From: Lycorma delicatula
Taxonomy: Eukaryota > Arthropoda > Insecta > Hemiptera > Fulgoridae
Length of the DNA: 64,000 nucleotides
NCBI RefSeq assembly: GCF_047948215.1
Contig: NC_134455.1
Location: forward strand, 322,702,147 to 322,766,146
Direction: 5' to 3'
How positions within the stretch are numbered: position 1 is the first letter of the stretch; each line of letters starts with the position of its first letter. A program made the position numbers and the translations under genes. Below are positions 22,515 through 35,060 of the stretch, one piece after another. Under the pieces are notes generated by a model, which had not been told where the DNA came from, did not search any database, and saw only the letters and a list, made by a program, of their open reading frames with translations.

Positions 22515-25500
22515 CTGTGAACAGAAATTCAAAAATAATGACATTTACACTATTCCAGAAGTTTTTGTTTAAATGTGCAGAAAGCATTCTATTCTGAGTG
22601 ACTGTTCTGCTAACTACTAATTACAGTAATCACAAAATATAATCAAATAAAAAACTGAAAGCTTTGTCAAAAAAAAAAACTAAAAAATCTTTAAATAAGT
22701 CACTAACTGTTGACTTTACTGTAGTTAGTAAAGTAACAAACTGATTACTAAACGTCCAGAATTCAACTCCTGGCTTGAAGCAGAAATTCTTTTCACCAAT
22801 TGTAACACTATTTTTTATTTTTAGTATAGCCTGGACATGCTTTACAGCCAGTTTAATAAAATGGATGAAATAACATAAAATCTCCAGAGCCTTGTTGGGA
22901 GTTATTGCAATTACCTTCAAGCTAGCAAAATCTTAACATAGATAAAAAATCATCCATAACAAAAACAAATGAAAATTATAACAAATAATTCAGTGAACAG
23001 CATAACTCACATTATTCTAGAACAGATAAGGAAAGTTTTTAAATAGCTCACACTCCACAACAATCAATAACAAATACACAACTATGTGTATGATCACACA
23101 TATTTCCAGTAAATATGTTATGCACATGGTTACACAAAAAGCAGTTGATATCTTCCAGCAATGGATTAACCAGTTTGTACCAGGAAAAGTATTTTTCTTC
23201 ATTTTTAAGAAAATAAGAATAAATTTTAAGAATAACCAAGATATTGTACACTATTTTTTTTACATAAAAATTATTTTTTTTAATACTATTAAAAAATACA
23301 GGTATAGTAAAATTAAAATTACATCTGAAATTACGTCAATATAACATGCTGTTTACAGTATTAAATTTAACCATATATCTTATAATATATTATGTTTAAC
23401 CATCTGTAAAAGCCATACTGTTTTTAAACAGACCTCTCTTTCAGACATAGGTTATAGTCTAATAATGGAAAAATATTTGTAAAATATTTACCACCTAATA
23501 TGACTGCTCTCAAACAGTTCTTTTGACTACTTAAATTGTTTACAGAAACATATAGAAAAAGGAAAAGTTCTGAAATCATTTTAAACAGATTTTATTATTT
23601 TTTAACATTTTACATCATTGCAGGAGAAAAATTTAATTTATACACTGATTAGACATGGAAAAAACATTTTACCGGTCATCAGTAAGGATTATAATTTGCA
23701 TTCAAACAAAGCTATTACATCTCATTTGATGTAAGTAAAAAAATGACATTACAGGCAGTGAATATACTGATGTCAGAAATACTAATTAATGACTAAATGA
23801 GATGATGGTAAAACCATTTAAGAAACTTTTAACAAGGAATGAAAACAACTCTAATGAGTGAATACGAAAATAAAAAGAAATAATGTTAACCCAACATGTC
23901 CAATGGTTCAGAGCTGAATAACATGGAAGTTTTGCCCAAATGCTTACAGGACACAAGAAAGTTTATCAGACAACTAATTAATACAACATAGACTGTAATG
24001 TGAATACAAAGACTATGACATCCACTAAAAAGAGAGGTTTTTAATACAAAGATACAGAAGACACCATTTATCTTAACTGATTTTTAAACTTTAATCTAAT
24101 ATATATATATATTAAACTTATTTTATAACAAGACTTTATGGACTAATTTAATAAACAATGATTAATAAATATTAGTGTTTTTATTTAATAATCAAATTTT
24201 TAAATATTAATATATACTTTTTAATTTTACTGTACTTAAGAAATATTAAAATAAATATGTTATTACAGTGGTTTATGTTCAAATAATTAAACTGCATAGA
24301 TTCTTGGAAATGTAGCAGATCTTACCAATAAGCTACCTCTAATTTTATGTAGTCCATGGACCATGTCCCAGCCATTACTTTGCATAATCAGGAATTTCCT
24401 GCACAGTTTTTTTCCCAAAAATCATTTTGTTCAATTCAATAAACCACTTCAATAAAACTTAGGTAATGTAATACATATTTTGCAAGTTGCAATCACAATT
24501 AAAATTTTACTGCCAACTAGCATACTATAACTATAATAAATTTAATATCCGATTACTAGATTTTTACATACTCTTTCACAAAAAAAATTATTAATTTGTA
24601 ACCAACAAACATGTTCCTGATAGTACTGTGAGATTTTGACCTAATACATCTTTAAATTAAAAAAGGGGCAAGCGTTAGTACCCTCAGGCTAAAGGGTAAA
24701 GGAGGCAATAAAGACACCTTAAGGGTTGACAGTCATACAGAGATTTTAAAGTAGTTTCTGAAACAAGTATGGTTATTAAAATACTGATGTTATTGATGTA
24801 AAATATAATACAGATACTTTTAATTTTTCATCAAGATTATATGAATTTAAGCACTCCTAGGTTACAATAAGGAGCTGAAAAATGAAGGAGTTAGTCAAAG
24901 AGTGGCTCCTTCTTGTGTTATACTGATGGCTGTTGGTAAGGAAATAGAATGAGAGTAATTATTTGCTAGGTATTAATTTATAAGAAGGATCTAGGCTCAG
25001 TGGAATGTTTTTCACATTAGTCCTTGCTACAGAATCTTGAATAACATTTAATAAATGCTTGTAAAGGGTCTAAACATCATCTTTTTTATACCCTTCAGTC
25101 CGGCAGCTTTGAAGGCTTTGAAGTGTATTAATGGAATTTAAGGCTGGTTCAAGGCTGCATTGTGACCCTAAATCAACTGATTAACGACATCAGCAGTGTT
25201 CATCTTATTTAAGTGTCTGGATTTGATAATATTTTTGATAAAAAATGGTAAAATATATTTTTGAACAAGGTACAGATCCTCTTTAGTTGATCCACAATAT
25301 TTTCAGGCATCATAAGGGGAGTGATGAATTATGGGAAAAGAGAACAAGGCCTCAGTCTAGGAAGCGATTTTGGTCTTAGACAAAGACATTTTTTTTTTCT
25401 TTATGCAGTAAGTGAGTAGGAACTTATTAGGTCCACATGAAGTTGGGAAAATCTCATATGGAAAGTGCCAGACATTACCAACAGTAGGCAGACACCAGAC

Positions 25501-26108
25501 AGAATACATTTTATAATTTCCAACGACCACAAATAAAAATATTTTATCTTGTGAAGGCAGACCTTGTCTCTTATGAAGTTGGAGAGCTTGATTCTCCAGG
25601 TTATTAGGTTTGGTAGAGATCAACACATAAGGTGGGAAGATTAGGTATAACAGAATATGACAAAAGATGTGATCATAGCGGTTACAAGTGTTTGATGTCT
25701 AGTCGCAGGAAAGGAAAAAACTAATGTAACATGTAAGAATTAACTTTCTAAATTCACAAGTAATCATTGCCAATTTTTTTTTTAGTCTGTTCATATTTTT
25801 ATCCATACAACAAATCCTTAAACTACCATCAGCACAAAGCCCAATAAATAGTTTTTAACTGTTGTAGAAAATGTTTCATAGTGTCAAACGTTATTAAACT
25901 AGTTTATATATTATCTATGGGTTAAATGAGAAATGGATATATAACGATAAAACATACAATCTACAATAAACAAATAACATTAATTCTGTCATCTGTATTT
26001 TAGAAAAACATTGAGTTATAGTTGTGCAATATAAATAAGCTACAGGAAACAGTAAATACAATTTTAATATTAATGCTAATAAAATATAAATATAATGTAA
26101 ATACTCAC
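22515..26108 (-). other. LRP1 intron, 3.6 kb, largely unexplained
   Basis: No transposon ends or known domains were recognised. At 25000-25640 the base composition rises in G and the minus strand shows an 89-codon frame (from 25626) followed by more readable but broken frames. It could be a decayed transposase of a family I do not recognise. The rest is AT-rich. Confidence 0.4.
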
Positions 26109-26309
26109 AACCACCAATAAGTGATCCACGATAGATCTTATCATCAATAACATCAGTCCAAAATACCATGTCTGTATCATTAGAATGATAAAAGTCAAGT
26201 GCAATTGTATTTTTTAAATTGAAGATAAGGGGTTTCACATTAAATGTCATCAAATCCACACTACGCAATTCATGTCTGCTACTGAAAATTAGATATGGAA
26301 CAGCCCCAT
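26109..26309 (-). CDS. LRP1: LRP1 exon: propeller A, first blade
   Basis: This 201-base exon opens the first beta-propeller in the window. It reads [16 protein letters not shown], then NTIALDF and the YWTD-type repeat [17 protein letters not shown]. These residues are very close to the matching blade of vertebrate LRP1. The donor is best placed at GTGAGT; a GTTGTG four bases upstream would give Ala instead of Ser at the join, in the same phase. The flanking introns are the largest in the window on the 5' side (10.1 kb) and 3.6 kb on the 3' side. Confidence 0.9.
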
Positions 26310-26944
26310 CTGGAAATAAAATAGTTTTAAAAATCATTTACACAATACAGAAAATGTGAATCACTCATAACAATAATAATTTTGTGTAGTACTTTTTTCA
26401 TTGTTTTATTAAGAATTCATTAAAAAGAAAAAAACAAGAAAATTATCATTTAATTTTTTTAAAATTCACAGAAAATCTAATTTTTACAATTTTTGATAAA
26501 TACAATTTCAAAACTTCATTATCTCAGCAATTAATTCCAAAAAAACCAAAACAAAACATGTCACTCATATTTGATTACACAAGTATGTGTTAAAGTATTT
26601 TAACATAAATGATGATAAAATTCTGTAAAACACAATTAACCCGCAAAATCACGTATGGTTATAAACAAACCAAATTGAATAAATAAAAGAATGTGTTAAA
26701 ATAGAAGTACAAAGTATTAACCCTCATAAAATTTCAGTTAGACTAAATATCTACTATTATTATTTAATTTCAGTTAGACTAAATCATATTATTTCAAAGA
26801 CTAAATTTGAAAAAAAAATTAATATCTTCATCCCCTATACTAACTTTTTTCAAAACATAAAGTTACAATATAACTTCTTTTCAAACAGTAATTTATTTTT
26901 GTTCTAAAAAAAAAGTGAAGTTAACTAAAAATAATAATAAATGA

Positions 26945-27112
26945 GGGCTTTTTTTATCTAACCGCCAGGACCACCGTTAGGTATTGCTTCAGAGAATGAG
27001 ATGAATGACAAGTAGCATGTGAAAATGCCATGCCTGACCGGAATTCAAACCCAGGACTTTCAGATGAAAGGCCAAGACACTACACTCATGTCATGGAGGC
27101 CAGCAAGGCCAC
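26945..27112 (-). mobile_element. tRNA-derived SINE, copy 2
   Basis: In minus orientation it reads a tRNA-like head with a B box at 27041-27055 (CCTGGGTTTGAATTC), then CCGGTCAGGCATGGCATTTT, a body, and a tail ending AAAAAAAGCC at the left. The same head occurs at 29.5, 35.4 and 43.8 kb, and the body block CAATACCTAACG is shared with copy 1. Confidence 0.65.
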
Positions 27113-27511
27113 AGAGGTCTTTTATTCTATAAAAGTTAAAAGCCACATAACTACATTCTGTTTGAAATCTGAAAAGTTTAGATTACATAATTTATTTACA
27201 AAGATTTTATGAATAAGTATTCAGTATTCTTATGTTCCAGATGTAATTGTTAATACTGGTAAATAATAATTAAAGTATGTTTTGTACTTTTTGCAAGTGA
27301 TTTTTTTAAAGGTTTTTTTATAAATGCCATGTCAAATTAAGATTGTCAGCTGAATTTATCAAAGGATTTGATTCTATTTTTGGTGTGAATTCTCCCTTCG
27401 TGAAATCAATAAACATGAGGTTTTATTATTTTCTCAGATCTAAATTAAAATTTCCACCCAGAACAATTTCCCAATTAATGTAAATTTTTGAGCACAATGC
27501 ATTTCTCTTAA

Positions 27512-28973
27512 CCCATTCAAATCATATACACCCAGAGATTGTCACGCAATTTTTGGCACAAGTCATACGACGACCTCAGGTCACAATGCAACAGTGCTCC
27601 ATATACATGCATATATTTCAGTTTATAGCTCATAGGTGGCATCGTAATATATTCTGAAGTGAAGTGCTGACATGTGATTTTTGTAAATCTCTCTTTCTAG
27701 ACTCACTCACTGCTTCTTATGGAAATAAAATAATCTCTTTGTTCATAATTTTTTGTTGACCGGAGTAGCCATCAAGGCAGAGAAAAGGTTTCGTGGTGAT
27801 TATGAGGAAGAATTGACAAAGGGTTCAGAAGTGTTCTAAACAGTGATAATGAATGTAGTGATTTTTTCTGATGAAACTAAGTCTGAAGTAAGTTGTATGT
27901 AGTGATAATTCTATCGAATCTAGTGTTGAAATTAGTGAGGAAAGCGATGATAATAATGATCGCACCAAGCCTTCTAAGCACATATCTACTGCAACACAAA
28001 AAACAAAGTGATTGGAATTGGACAAAAACTTAAAATAACCCCATTATATATTCATTTACCAAATATAGTAGCATTTATGAAGATATATTGAATAAGTTTT
28101 AAGTCAGGTCCACCTTTAGAACGTCAAATTTTTTAGGAATATAACCTTTGTTTGATAAAATTTGTGATGAAACTAATGCATATGCTACAAAGCAACTGAA
28201 CAATCCCATTAGGAAAAAGTTGAAAAATGAAGATAAATGGTTTCAAACTACTGCATTAAGGCTTATTTGCTTTAGTAATTTTGAAGTTGCAGCTGCAAAA
28301 ATCATGTATCCAATTGTATTGGAGGAAAAATAGATGCATTAACACACCCATATTTCGCAAAACAATGAGCAGAGAGAGATTCAAGCTAATTTCACGTTTC
28401 TTGGATTTCACTACTGAAAACAATGAAAATGATAAACTAAGAAAAATTATGCCTATCATATAACATTTTACCACAAAATTTTTCAAATTATATCTCCCTT
28501 CTCAGGACATAGCTTTGTACGAAAGTCAATTTCATTTGACTTTCGTACAAAGCAGAGGTCACCTTTCATTTGTGCAATGTAATAGACATAAATGATCAAG
28601 ATTTGGAATAAAATTTTACAAAATTTGTGAATCTAGTTCAGGCTATTGTTTATATTTCAAAATTTATGTAGATGATGATGTGATAAATCCTACTCTTCCT
28701 GCCAGTACTAATGTGATCGACATGTGTGCACCATTGTTGGACCGAGGTCATACATTGTTTTTAGATAACTGGTATTTTTTTCCAGATTTATATCGAAGGC
28801 TAACAGAGAAAACACAAATGTAACTGAAACTGTGAGACATTTTCAGTGAAAAATCTTTATTGGTTGATTTTATATGATTTTTTATGTATTACTATATTTC
28901 CCAACATACTGCCAGGGGATTTAAATAGGATTTCTTGTCAGCTGTGTAGGCATTTAAATGTGACATCATTGGG
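27512..28973 (+). mobile_element. piggyBac element with both TTAA ends, decayed
   Basis: It is flanked by TTAA at 27508-27511 and 28974-28977, and both ends begin CCCA reading inward (left CCCATTCAAATC, right inverted CCCAATGATGTC). It is 1462 bp, shorter than an active element, so it has internal deletions. The plus-strand remains read DETNAYATKQLNN, NEDKWFQTT, NTPIFRKTMSRERFKLISRF and LDFTTENNENDKLRKIMP, then IALYES, KICESSSGYC and PLLDRGHTLFLDNWYFFPDL. These are in correct piggyBac order (MSRxRF and the Asp-containing LDNWY region). There are many frameshifts and stops. Confidence 0.88.
28512..28553. repeat. perfect hairpin, 18-bp stem, 6-nt loop
   Basis: Arms 28512-28529 (GCTTTGTACGAAAGTCAA) and 28536-28553 pair exactly around TTTCAT. 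It sits inside the piggyBac coding remnant, at the position of the DExM...GR block, which it has rearranged. Confidence 0.95.
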
Positions 28974-29489
28974 TTAACTCTTCAAATAAATCAGCTACTC
29001 TTGGAATAAATAACAATAAATTACTGATAAAGAAAAGTTTAATTTTTTTGTAAATTAGTATTCAAGGATATATAGGCAATAATTATAGCTTGTTATTTAT
29101 TTAATCCACTTTTCTCCACATGATTCGGTAATCACCACAGTTTTATTACCATAATCAAGTCATTACCAAATTTTTAATTAGAATATGTTGAGGTGAAAAT
29201 GTCATTGTATCTTTTTGTCTTGTTTTATACTCTATATTCTTTATTCAGTTGAGTTTGTGTTTTAACAACTTAAGTTCTTGCATCATCATCATCATCACCA
29301 CATTCCAATTTTTCTCCTTTCTTATGGTCTCTATATTCTTTAATTTTTCAGCTTACTTGATTTTGTAGGTATCTTTCTTTTATGATCTTTGTATTTCTTT
29401 AATTCTTTAGGCTTATGTTATAAAAATTGTAGGTCCAGATTCAGCTGCTCAAGTAAGCTTACGATTTTTGATGGCTTTATTCCTGTTAG

Positions 29490-29625
29490 TTTTAAATTTT
29501 TTGGGCCTATCCCTCTGTTTAGATGCAACATTTAGAAGTCCCAGGTTTGAATCCCAGTCATTTTTAATACACTACAAAATTTTCATTTCATATTCCCATG
29601 CACAAGCTTCAAGCTTATATGGTGA
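29490..29625 (+). mobile_element. tRNA-derived SINE, copy 3, plus orientation
   Basis: AGAAGTCCCAGGTTTGAATC contains a pol III B-box match at 29544-29554. It is followed by a shortened CCAGTCATTTTTAATACACT and ACAAAATTTTCATTTCATAT, the downstream block of the copies at 35.4 and 43.8 kb. The GGCATGG part is missing. Confidence 0.55.
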
Positions 29626-29629
29626 ATTT

Positions 29630-30299
29630 AATCACATAAAAAAAAAGAGTAGAGGTAGGTTGGGGGATGTTACCAGTTTATTTACCTGGCTCCAAGCATA
29701 TGTCAAAATCCAAATATATGTGTATTCACCTGGTGAATGAGTTTCTAGATAAATTCAACCTATTGGTCATATCTCCTTTCCCAAATGTCATGACACGTGC
29801 TCTTTGCACACAACTCAAAATTATACTTTGGGTATATAGCTGCATCTGCTAGCATCTCACATGCAGAACCAAATGAAATATGTTTACTTCATATACTTTG
29901 TTTCTGCTTAAACAACAGCAGTTATGTGGCTTGTATTATCTGTGATGTTTGTTGTATGCTGTACTCTTGCAATTTGTCCATGACATGATATACAACTAGT
30001 TGTATTACGATCATGTGATATTCAGTATCTCCAATAACAACGAATGACAGGATCCAGAATAAATATCTTCTATCAGTCAGTATAGAGACAAAACAGAAAA
30101 CAGCTAACGGTCCACTCTCTAATGTGATTTCCTACATGACCTAGCAATTATGAAATTAATATAACTACAGTAATGCTATTGAACTGAATACAAAAGAAAA
30201 TAAAAAAAAAACAGCAGCTAAAATCTGAAATTTTGATAATGTAATATTATGACTGACAGCTGTTACAAATAGTGTGGTTATTTTATATATGTGAATTCA
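29630..30299. other. intron sequence, nothing recognised
   Basis: Plus-strand open frames of 60-90 codons overlap each other here but show no domain. I see no repeat ends. Confidence 0.4.
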
Positions 30300-30304
30300 A
30301 CCAC

Positions 30305-32381
30305 TGTTTACGCCGTTACGTAAAGTTGTTTTATTCCAATGAATTCAAGGTTATGGTCAAGTCTTGTAGTTTACAGGCTTGGTAATTTTATTTTGCATTT
30401 TTGTAAGGCTTATCTACGTGTATTTTTAAAATAGGTTGTTTTGGTTTGTTTTCGATATCATTTCTCTCAGGCTCCAGCTTGACTGACTGTTGCATCATCA
30501 TATTGGTGTTAGCTTATTTCATATCTCGCATTATTTATTGCTGTTTAGTCTTAATATATATATATATATCAGTCTTAAGTGTTTTTATTCTCACCAATTT
30601 CAATATTGTCATAGTTCCTAGAAGTCTATTTCTCTTTGTCTGCCCTGATGTCATTTCTTCAACTTGCGTATTCAGAAATTTATTTTATCAGCCTTACGTA
30701 ATTCTTTAGTGGTCTGCTTGCTTGTAAATTATTTTTGTTATGTCTTCGTTCCCGAATTCCACATGTTTTCTCTAATCGTTCTCATACTAACACTAAGACA
30801 CTACTCTTGTTGTCAACACACACACACACTCTTCTGTCCATTGCTTTGTTCGCTTCCCCTACCTCTCACCACGCCAGCTTTGGTCATTCTAGTCCTGACT
30901 TTTACGTTGTGGGGATCCTGGTCCCCCAGCTGGAGGACCAGGCTTCGATGTTCTCTCTCTCTCGTATAATGTTGATACTTTCGTCGTCTTCATACTCTTA
31001 TAAGCGTTGTAGTATTTCTCTGTCGAAATATTCTCTAGTTCTACTCGTCAGTGTTGCGTGATTTCATCGATCTCTCTATGTTTTTTTTTGCCTGTCTCTT
31101 TGTTAAGTTAATCTTCCAATTCAGTATACGTCCCTGTGAAATGTGTGCCAATCACTACAAACTGCCAATTCTATTGATGCCGAATCTTCTCCAGCTGCTT
31201 ACTACAATTTTCATCGATGCAGAATCTCTCCAAACTCGTTGCTACATATTTGAGACGCCACGTCCTGTTTAACCTCTAAATCACGTCTCACCTGTATTCC
31301 TGATACACCACTGCGGACTACGCCCAGGATTACTGTGTGTATTCATTTACCTTCATTCACGAGTTCGTCTCTTGCTAATATTTGTGTGCTACAGGCAAAT
31401 TCAATTTTCATTATTTATTACGTTAAACAGTTATTTTATCATTAAAATTTGTGGAACATTCAGTTCATCGTACCTTATGCATTTTCAATTTCAAGTTTAG
31501 TTTAAAAACCATTTATTCACTTAAGTGCAGTCACGACAGGTGACTTATATAAGGTTGTGTCATTGTTCAGCTGCAACCTATTTTATGTGCTTAATTATTA
31601 TAATTTGTTGTTATTGTAATTAACTCTTGTAACTTGTTAATCGCCGAGATTAATTCTTTTCTACTCATAAACTGCATTCATAATACTTCTCGTAAATTAA
31701 CCTAAAGCAAATTACTCCTGATGTGCAGTTATGTTTTAGGACTTTGTAATTTTATATTTTCAAGAATGCTTATTTACCAAAATGAACTCTATTTATATGT
31801 TTATTTATTTCAATTTGATTATTGTAATTAACTCTTTTTGTACTAGAATATTATTGCGGCCTTTTTTTCTACATTAAACTAGAATTACATGTTTGAATTT
31901 TTAATGCTAAGTTTGTTGTTCATAAATCAGGAAAGGCCAGTGCCAATATAAAGAATTGTTGTAATTTATTTTTCTAAGTTAAGGACATTTGTTCAATGCT
32001 AATTTTCATTATTACAGAATAAGTCAGTAACGTAACAGCTTTTCAGTTACACTATTTTTATTATGTTATGTTTATAAGGATCTAATTGAAAATAAGGTGT
32101 TTTATGTTCTCTTGTTTTCAGGCTTTATTAAATTATATATTTCAAAATAAGTATTTGAAAAATGTATATTCATGTATTTTCTCATTTAATATCATTGTTC
32201 TTATATTGATTCAGCTGCTATTTATTAAGTATCATTAAGTATGTTAATTTCATAATTTATTTTTATTTTTTAAGGTTATGATTTAACATAAGTTCTTTTG
32301 TTTTCTTTCTAATTAAAGTCCAATTTCTTTTGGCAAATACGAGCTGTGTGTTCTTTTACTTTTTGTTAACTTTACCCAACA
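30305..32381. mobile_element. solo LTR of a retrotransposon, about 2.08 kb
   Basis: The segment begins TGTTTACGCC and ends TTTACCCAACA, giving terminal TGTT...AACA inverted ends. It is flanked on both sides by ACCAC (30300-30304 and 32382-32386), a 5-bp target duplication. Inside there is a TATA-like box (CTTATATAAGG, about 31547), a late ATTAAAG polyadenylation-type signal (about 32313) and a composition richer in C and G than the surrounding intron. No gag or pol frame is present. The open frames at 30446-31272 have no domain. A solo LTR, left by recombination between the two LTRs of a Gypsy-, Bel/Pao- or Copia-type element, explains this best. The superfamily cannot be told. Confidence 0.7.
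30917..30942. repeat. 26-bp GC-rich palindrome inside the solo LTR
   Basis: CCTGGTCC, C, CCAGCTGG, A, GGACCAGG forms a palindrome of 26 bases with one mismatched pair (C/A). It is the most G+C-rich spot in the LTR and would fold strongly in RNA of either strand. Confidence 0.9.
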
Positions 32382-32663
32382 ACCACAATCATAATTTTTA
32401 AAACAAAATCTTCATCCAAACTGAATAATTTGTTTTGTTTCACACTATGTTTCTTGCATCTACAGGGGTGTATCCTGGACTTTTATAACCTATTATATTC
32501 ATTTCAGGACATACATGAACTTACATGAACTTTTTCCGTTATTTTCACAAGTAGAATGGTTATGAAAGTGATGGGAGAACTTTGGTTAATATGAAATTTT
32601 TCAACCGATAGTTTACTTCAATTGCAATTTTAAACTAAATATCAGTCAGCATTTTTCCTTATT

Positions 32664-33997
32664 TTTTTTTTTTGTCTTCAGTCATTTGAATGGTTTAATG
32701 CAGCTCTCCAATCTAGTGCTAGTGGTTTCATTTCGGTATACCCCCTACATCCTACATCCCTAACAATTTGTTTTACATATGCCAAACGTGGTCTGCCTAC
32801 ACAATTTTTTCCTTCTACCTGTCCTTCCAATATTAAAGCGACTATTCCAGGATGCCGTAATATGTGGCCTATAAGTCTGTATCTTCTTTTAAATATATTT
32901 TTCCAAATGCTTCTTTCTTCATCGATTTGCCGCAACACCTCTTCATTTGTCACTTTATCCACCCATCTGATTTTTAATATTCTCCTATAGCACCACATTT
33001 CAAAAGTTAGTACTCCAATCCTTTAAGTTTCACTTCAGTATAAAGATACACTCCAAACATATACTTTCAAAAATGTTTCCCTGATCTTTAAATTAATTTT
33101 GATGTAAACAAGGCTCATTTCGCCTGTGCTATTCAGCATTTTATATCACTCCTGCTTTGTCCATCTTTAGTAATTCTACTTCCCAAATAACAAAATTCTT
33201 CTACCTCCATAATCTTTTCTCTTCCTATTTTTATATTCAGTAGTCCATCTACATTATTTCTACTACATTTCATTAGTTTCGTTTTGTTCTTGTTTATTTT
33301 CATGCGGTAGTTCTTACCTAGGATTCAACCATGCCATTTAGAAGAAACAATGAATGGCAACCCTGCCATTCATTGTTTCTTCTAAATATTTTTTACTCAC
33401 AGCAAAAATTACTACATCATTGGCAAATCATAACATCTTCATCTTTTCACCTTGCACTGTTACTCTGGATCTAAATTGTACTTTAACATCATTAACTGCT
33501 AGTTCCATGTAAAGATTAAAAAGTAACGGGGATAGGGAACATCCTTGTCGGACTCCCTTTCTTATTACGGCTTCTTTCTTATGTTCTTCAATTAGTACTG
33601 TTGCTCTTTGGTTCCTGTAAATGTTAGCAATTCTTCTATCTCTGTACTTGAACCCAATTTTTTTAAAATGCTGAACATTTTATTCAATTCTACGTTATCA
33701 AATGCCTTTTCTAGGTCTATAAATGCCAAATATGTTGGTTGTTTTTCTTTCTTCTACTATTAATCTGAGGCCTAAAATTGCTTCCCTTGTCTCTATACTT
33801 TTTCTGAAACCAAATTGGTCTTCTCCTAACACTTCTTCCATTCTCCTCTTAATTCCTCTGTACAGAATTCTAGTTAAGATTTTTGATGCATGGCTAGTTA
33901 AGCTAAATGTTCTGTATTCTTCACATTTATCTGCTCCTGATTTCTTTGGTATCATGACTATAACACTCTTTATGAAGTCTGACGGAACTTCCCCTTT
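32664..33997 (-). mobile_element. LINE (RTE-like), copy 2, 5'-truncated
   Basis: This is a second copy of the LINE at 17500-19451, in the same orientation, with the same poly-A 3' end and high base identity throughout. It starts within the reverse transcriptase (GEVPSDFIKSVIVMIPKK) and has GEDQFGFRKSIET, then the C-terminal RWVDKVTNEEVLRQID. It has deletions relative to copy 1 (about 33005-33180) and a hairpin insertion at 33336-33387. The conserved FADDI motif is mutated (FANDV-like). No target duplication was established because the left flank is T-rich. Confidence 0.82.
33336..33387. repeat. perfect hairpin, 24-bp stem, ACCC loop, inside LINE copy 2
   Basis: Arms 33336-33359 and 33364-33387 pair exactly around ACCC. 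LINE copy 1 has only the right-hand arm at the matching place (near 18216-18235), so the left arm and the loop arose by insertion of an inverted copy. Confidence 0.95.
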
Positions 33998-34159
33998 TTT
34001 CTGATAATAAAATTTAGTGTGTGTATAGGAAGAAGGTTTTTGTTTGTTCAAGATAAAACTGCAGGATAAATCGTAACTAAGAATTTAACCATGTTTCTTG
34101 GGATAACTGAGAAAGTTTTAGGCACATTTCTTCCCAGAAAAAGAATATATATGTTATAG

Positions 34160-34196
<37 letters not shown>
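34160..34196. repeat. (TA)n microsatellite
   Basis: This is a pure TA dinucleotide tract. The minus-strand frame reading IYIYIY across it is an artefact. Confidence 0.9.
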
Positions 34197-34199
<3 letters not shown>

Positions 34200-34200
<1 letters not shown>

Positions 34201-35055
34201 TGGAGATTTGCCAGTTGAAGCACAAACTTTAATGAATTGAATTAATGAACTGCGAGTCTCTATCACTGTGTAAGCTGGGTTTGAACTGAATAATTTGAAT
34301 CAATCAGATGAATAATATTACAAAATTAATAGAACTAAATTTATGTTAAATAAAATAATATTAAACAAATTAAAAAAAATTCTGGTTAAAATAATGGGGT
34401 TCTCATGGGGACTAGGTGTGAGGCTAGACCAATCATCACCATCAACTTCTAACAAACAGGGTACCCTGGGGGTGCTATTTTAGGAGGTGCAATGGGGAGG
34501 TCTTATATCTCTGCAAACAATCGTCCAATTTTCAAAATTCAAATGGCATATTTTGTTAGTAAGTTGAAGGCTAATTTTTGTATGCATCAGGTACTATCTT
34601 GATCTAACAGATCACAGTTATTTGGAAATGTAAATATGTATAAAGTTTGCCAAATTTGTTTATTATGCATCACATGAGAACCAACTGACCGATTTGCAGG
34701 ATACATTCATGTTACTCCAGGGAAGATTTTAAGTCATCAACTGAGGCCCTAGCTCTCTTGAAGGTTAAGATAAAAAAAATATTCATAATTTCTTTGCTCT
34801 CAAGGAGGATGAAGTTGTGAATTACAGATATTCATTAAGGAAAAAATAGATTAATCCCTTTACTTCATTATTATATTTCTGCCATCATGGCAAAGAAATA
34901 AGTTTTGAATTTTTCATCATCAAAGGAGTGTGTACTTTAGTTATCATAGTTACTATTATTCTATCTTTGGTAATTTAGCTTCTTTTTCAGGTTTTCATAA
35001 AGCCTGAATACTATAATTATTATTCTCACAACCATGAGGATAATGTACAGTGTGG
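34200..35055. other. intron sequence, nothing recognised
   Basis: Mixed AT-rich sequence with a few GC-richer patches. No domain, repeat end or RNA was recognised. Confidence 0.4.
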
Positions 35056-35060
35056 GGGTA

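Noticed and set aside
27041..27112. Possible functional tRNA gene on the minus strand
   Set aside because: The B box is good, but the stems of a cloverleaf do not form, and the same head recurs in several SINE copies.
30446..31272. Four overlapping plus-strand frames of 73-108 codons
   Set aside because: They lie inside the solo LTR, have no domain and overlap in different frames; they reflect its lower stop-codon density.
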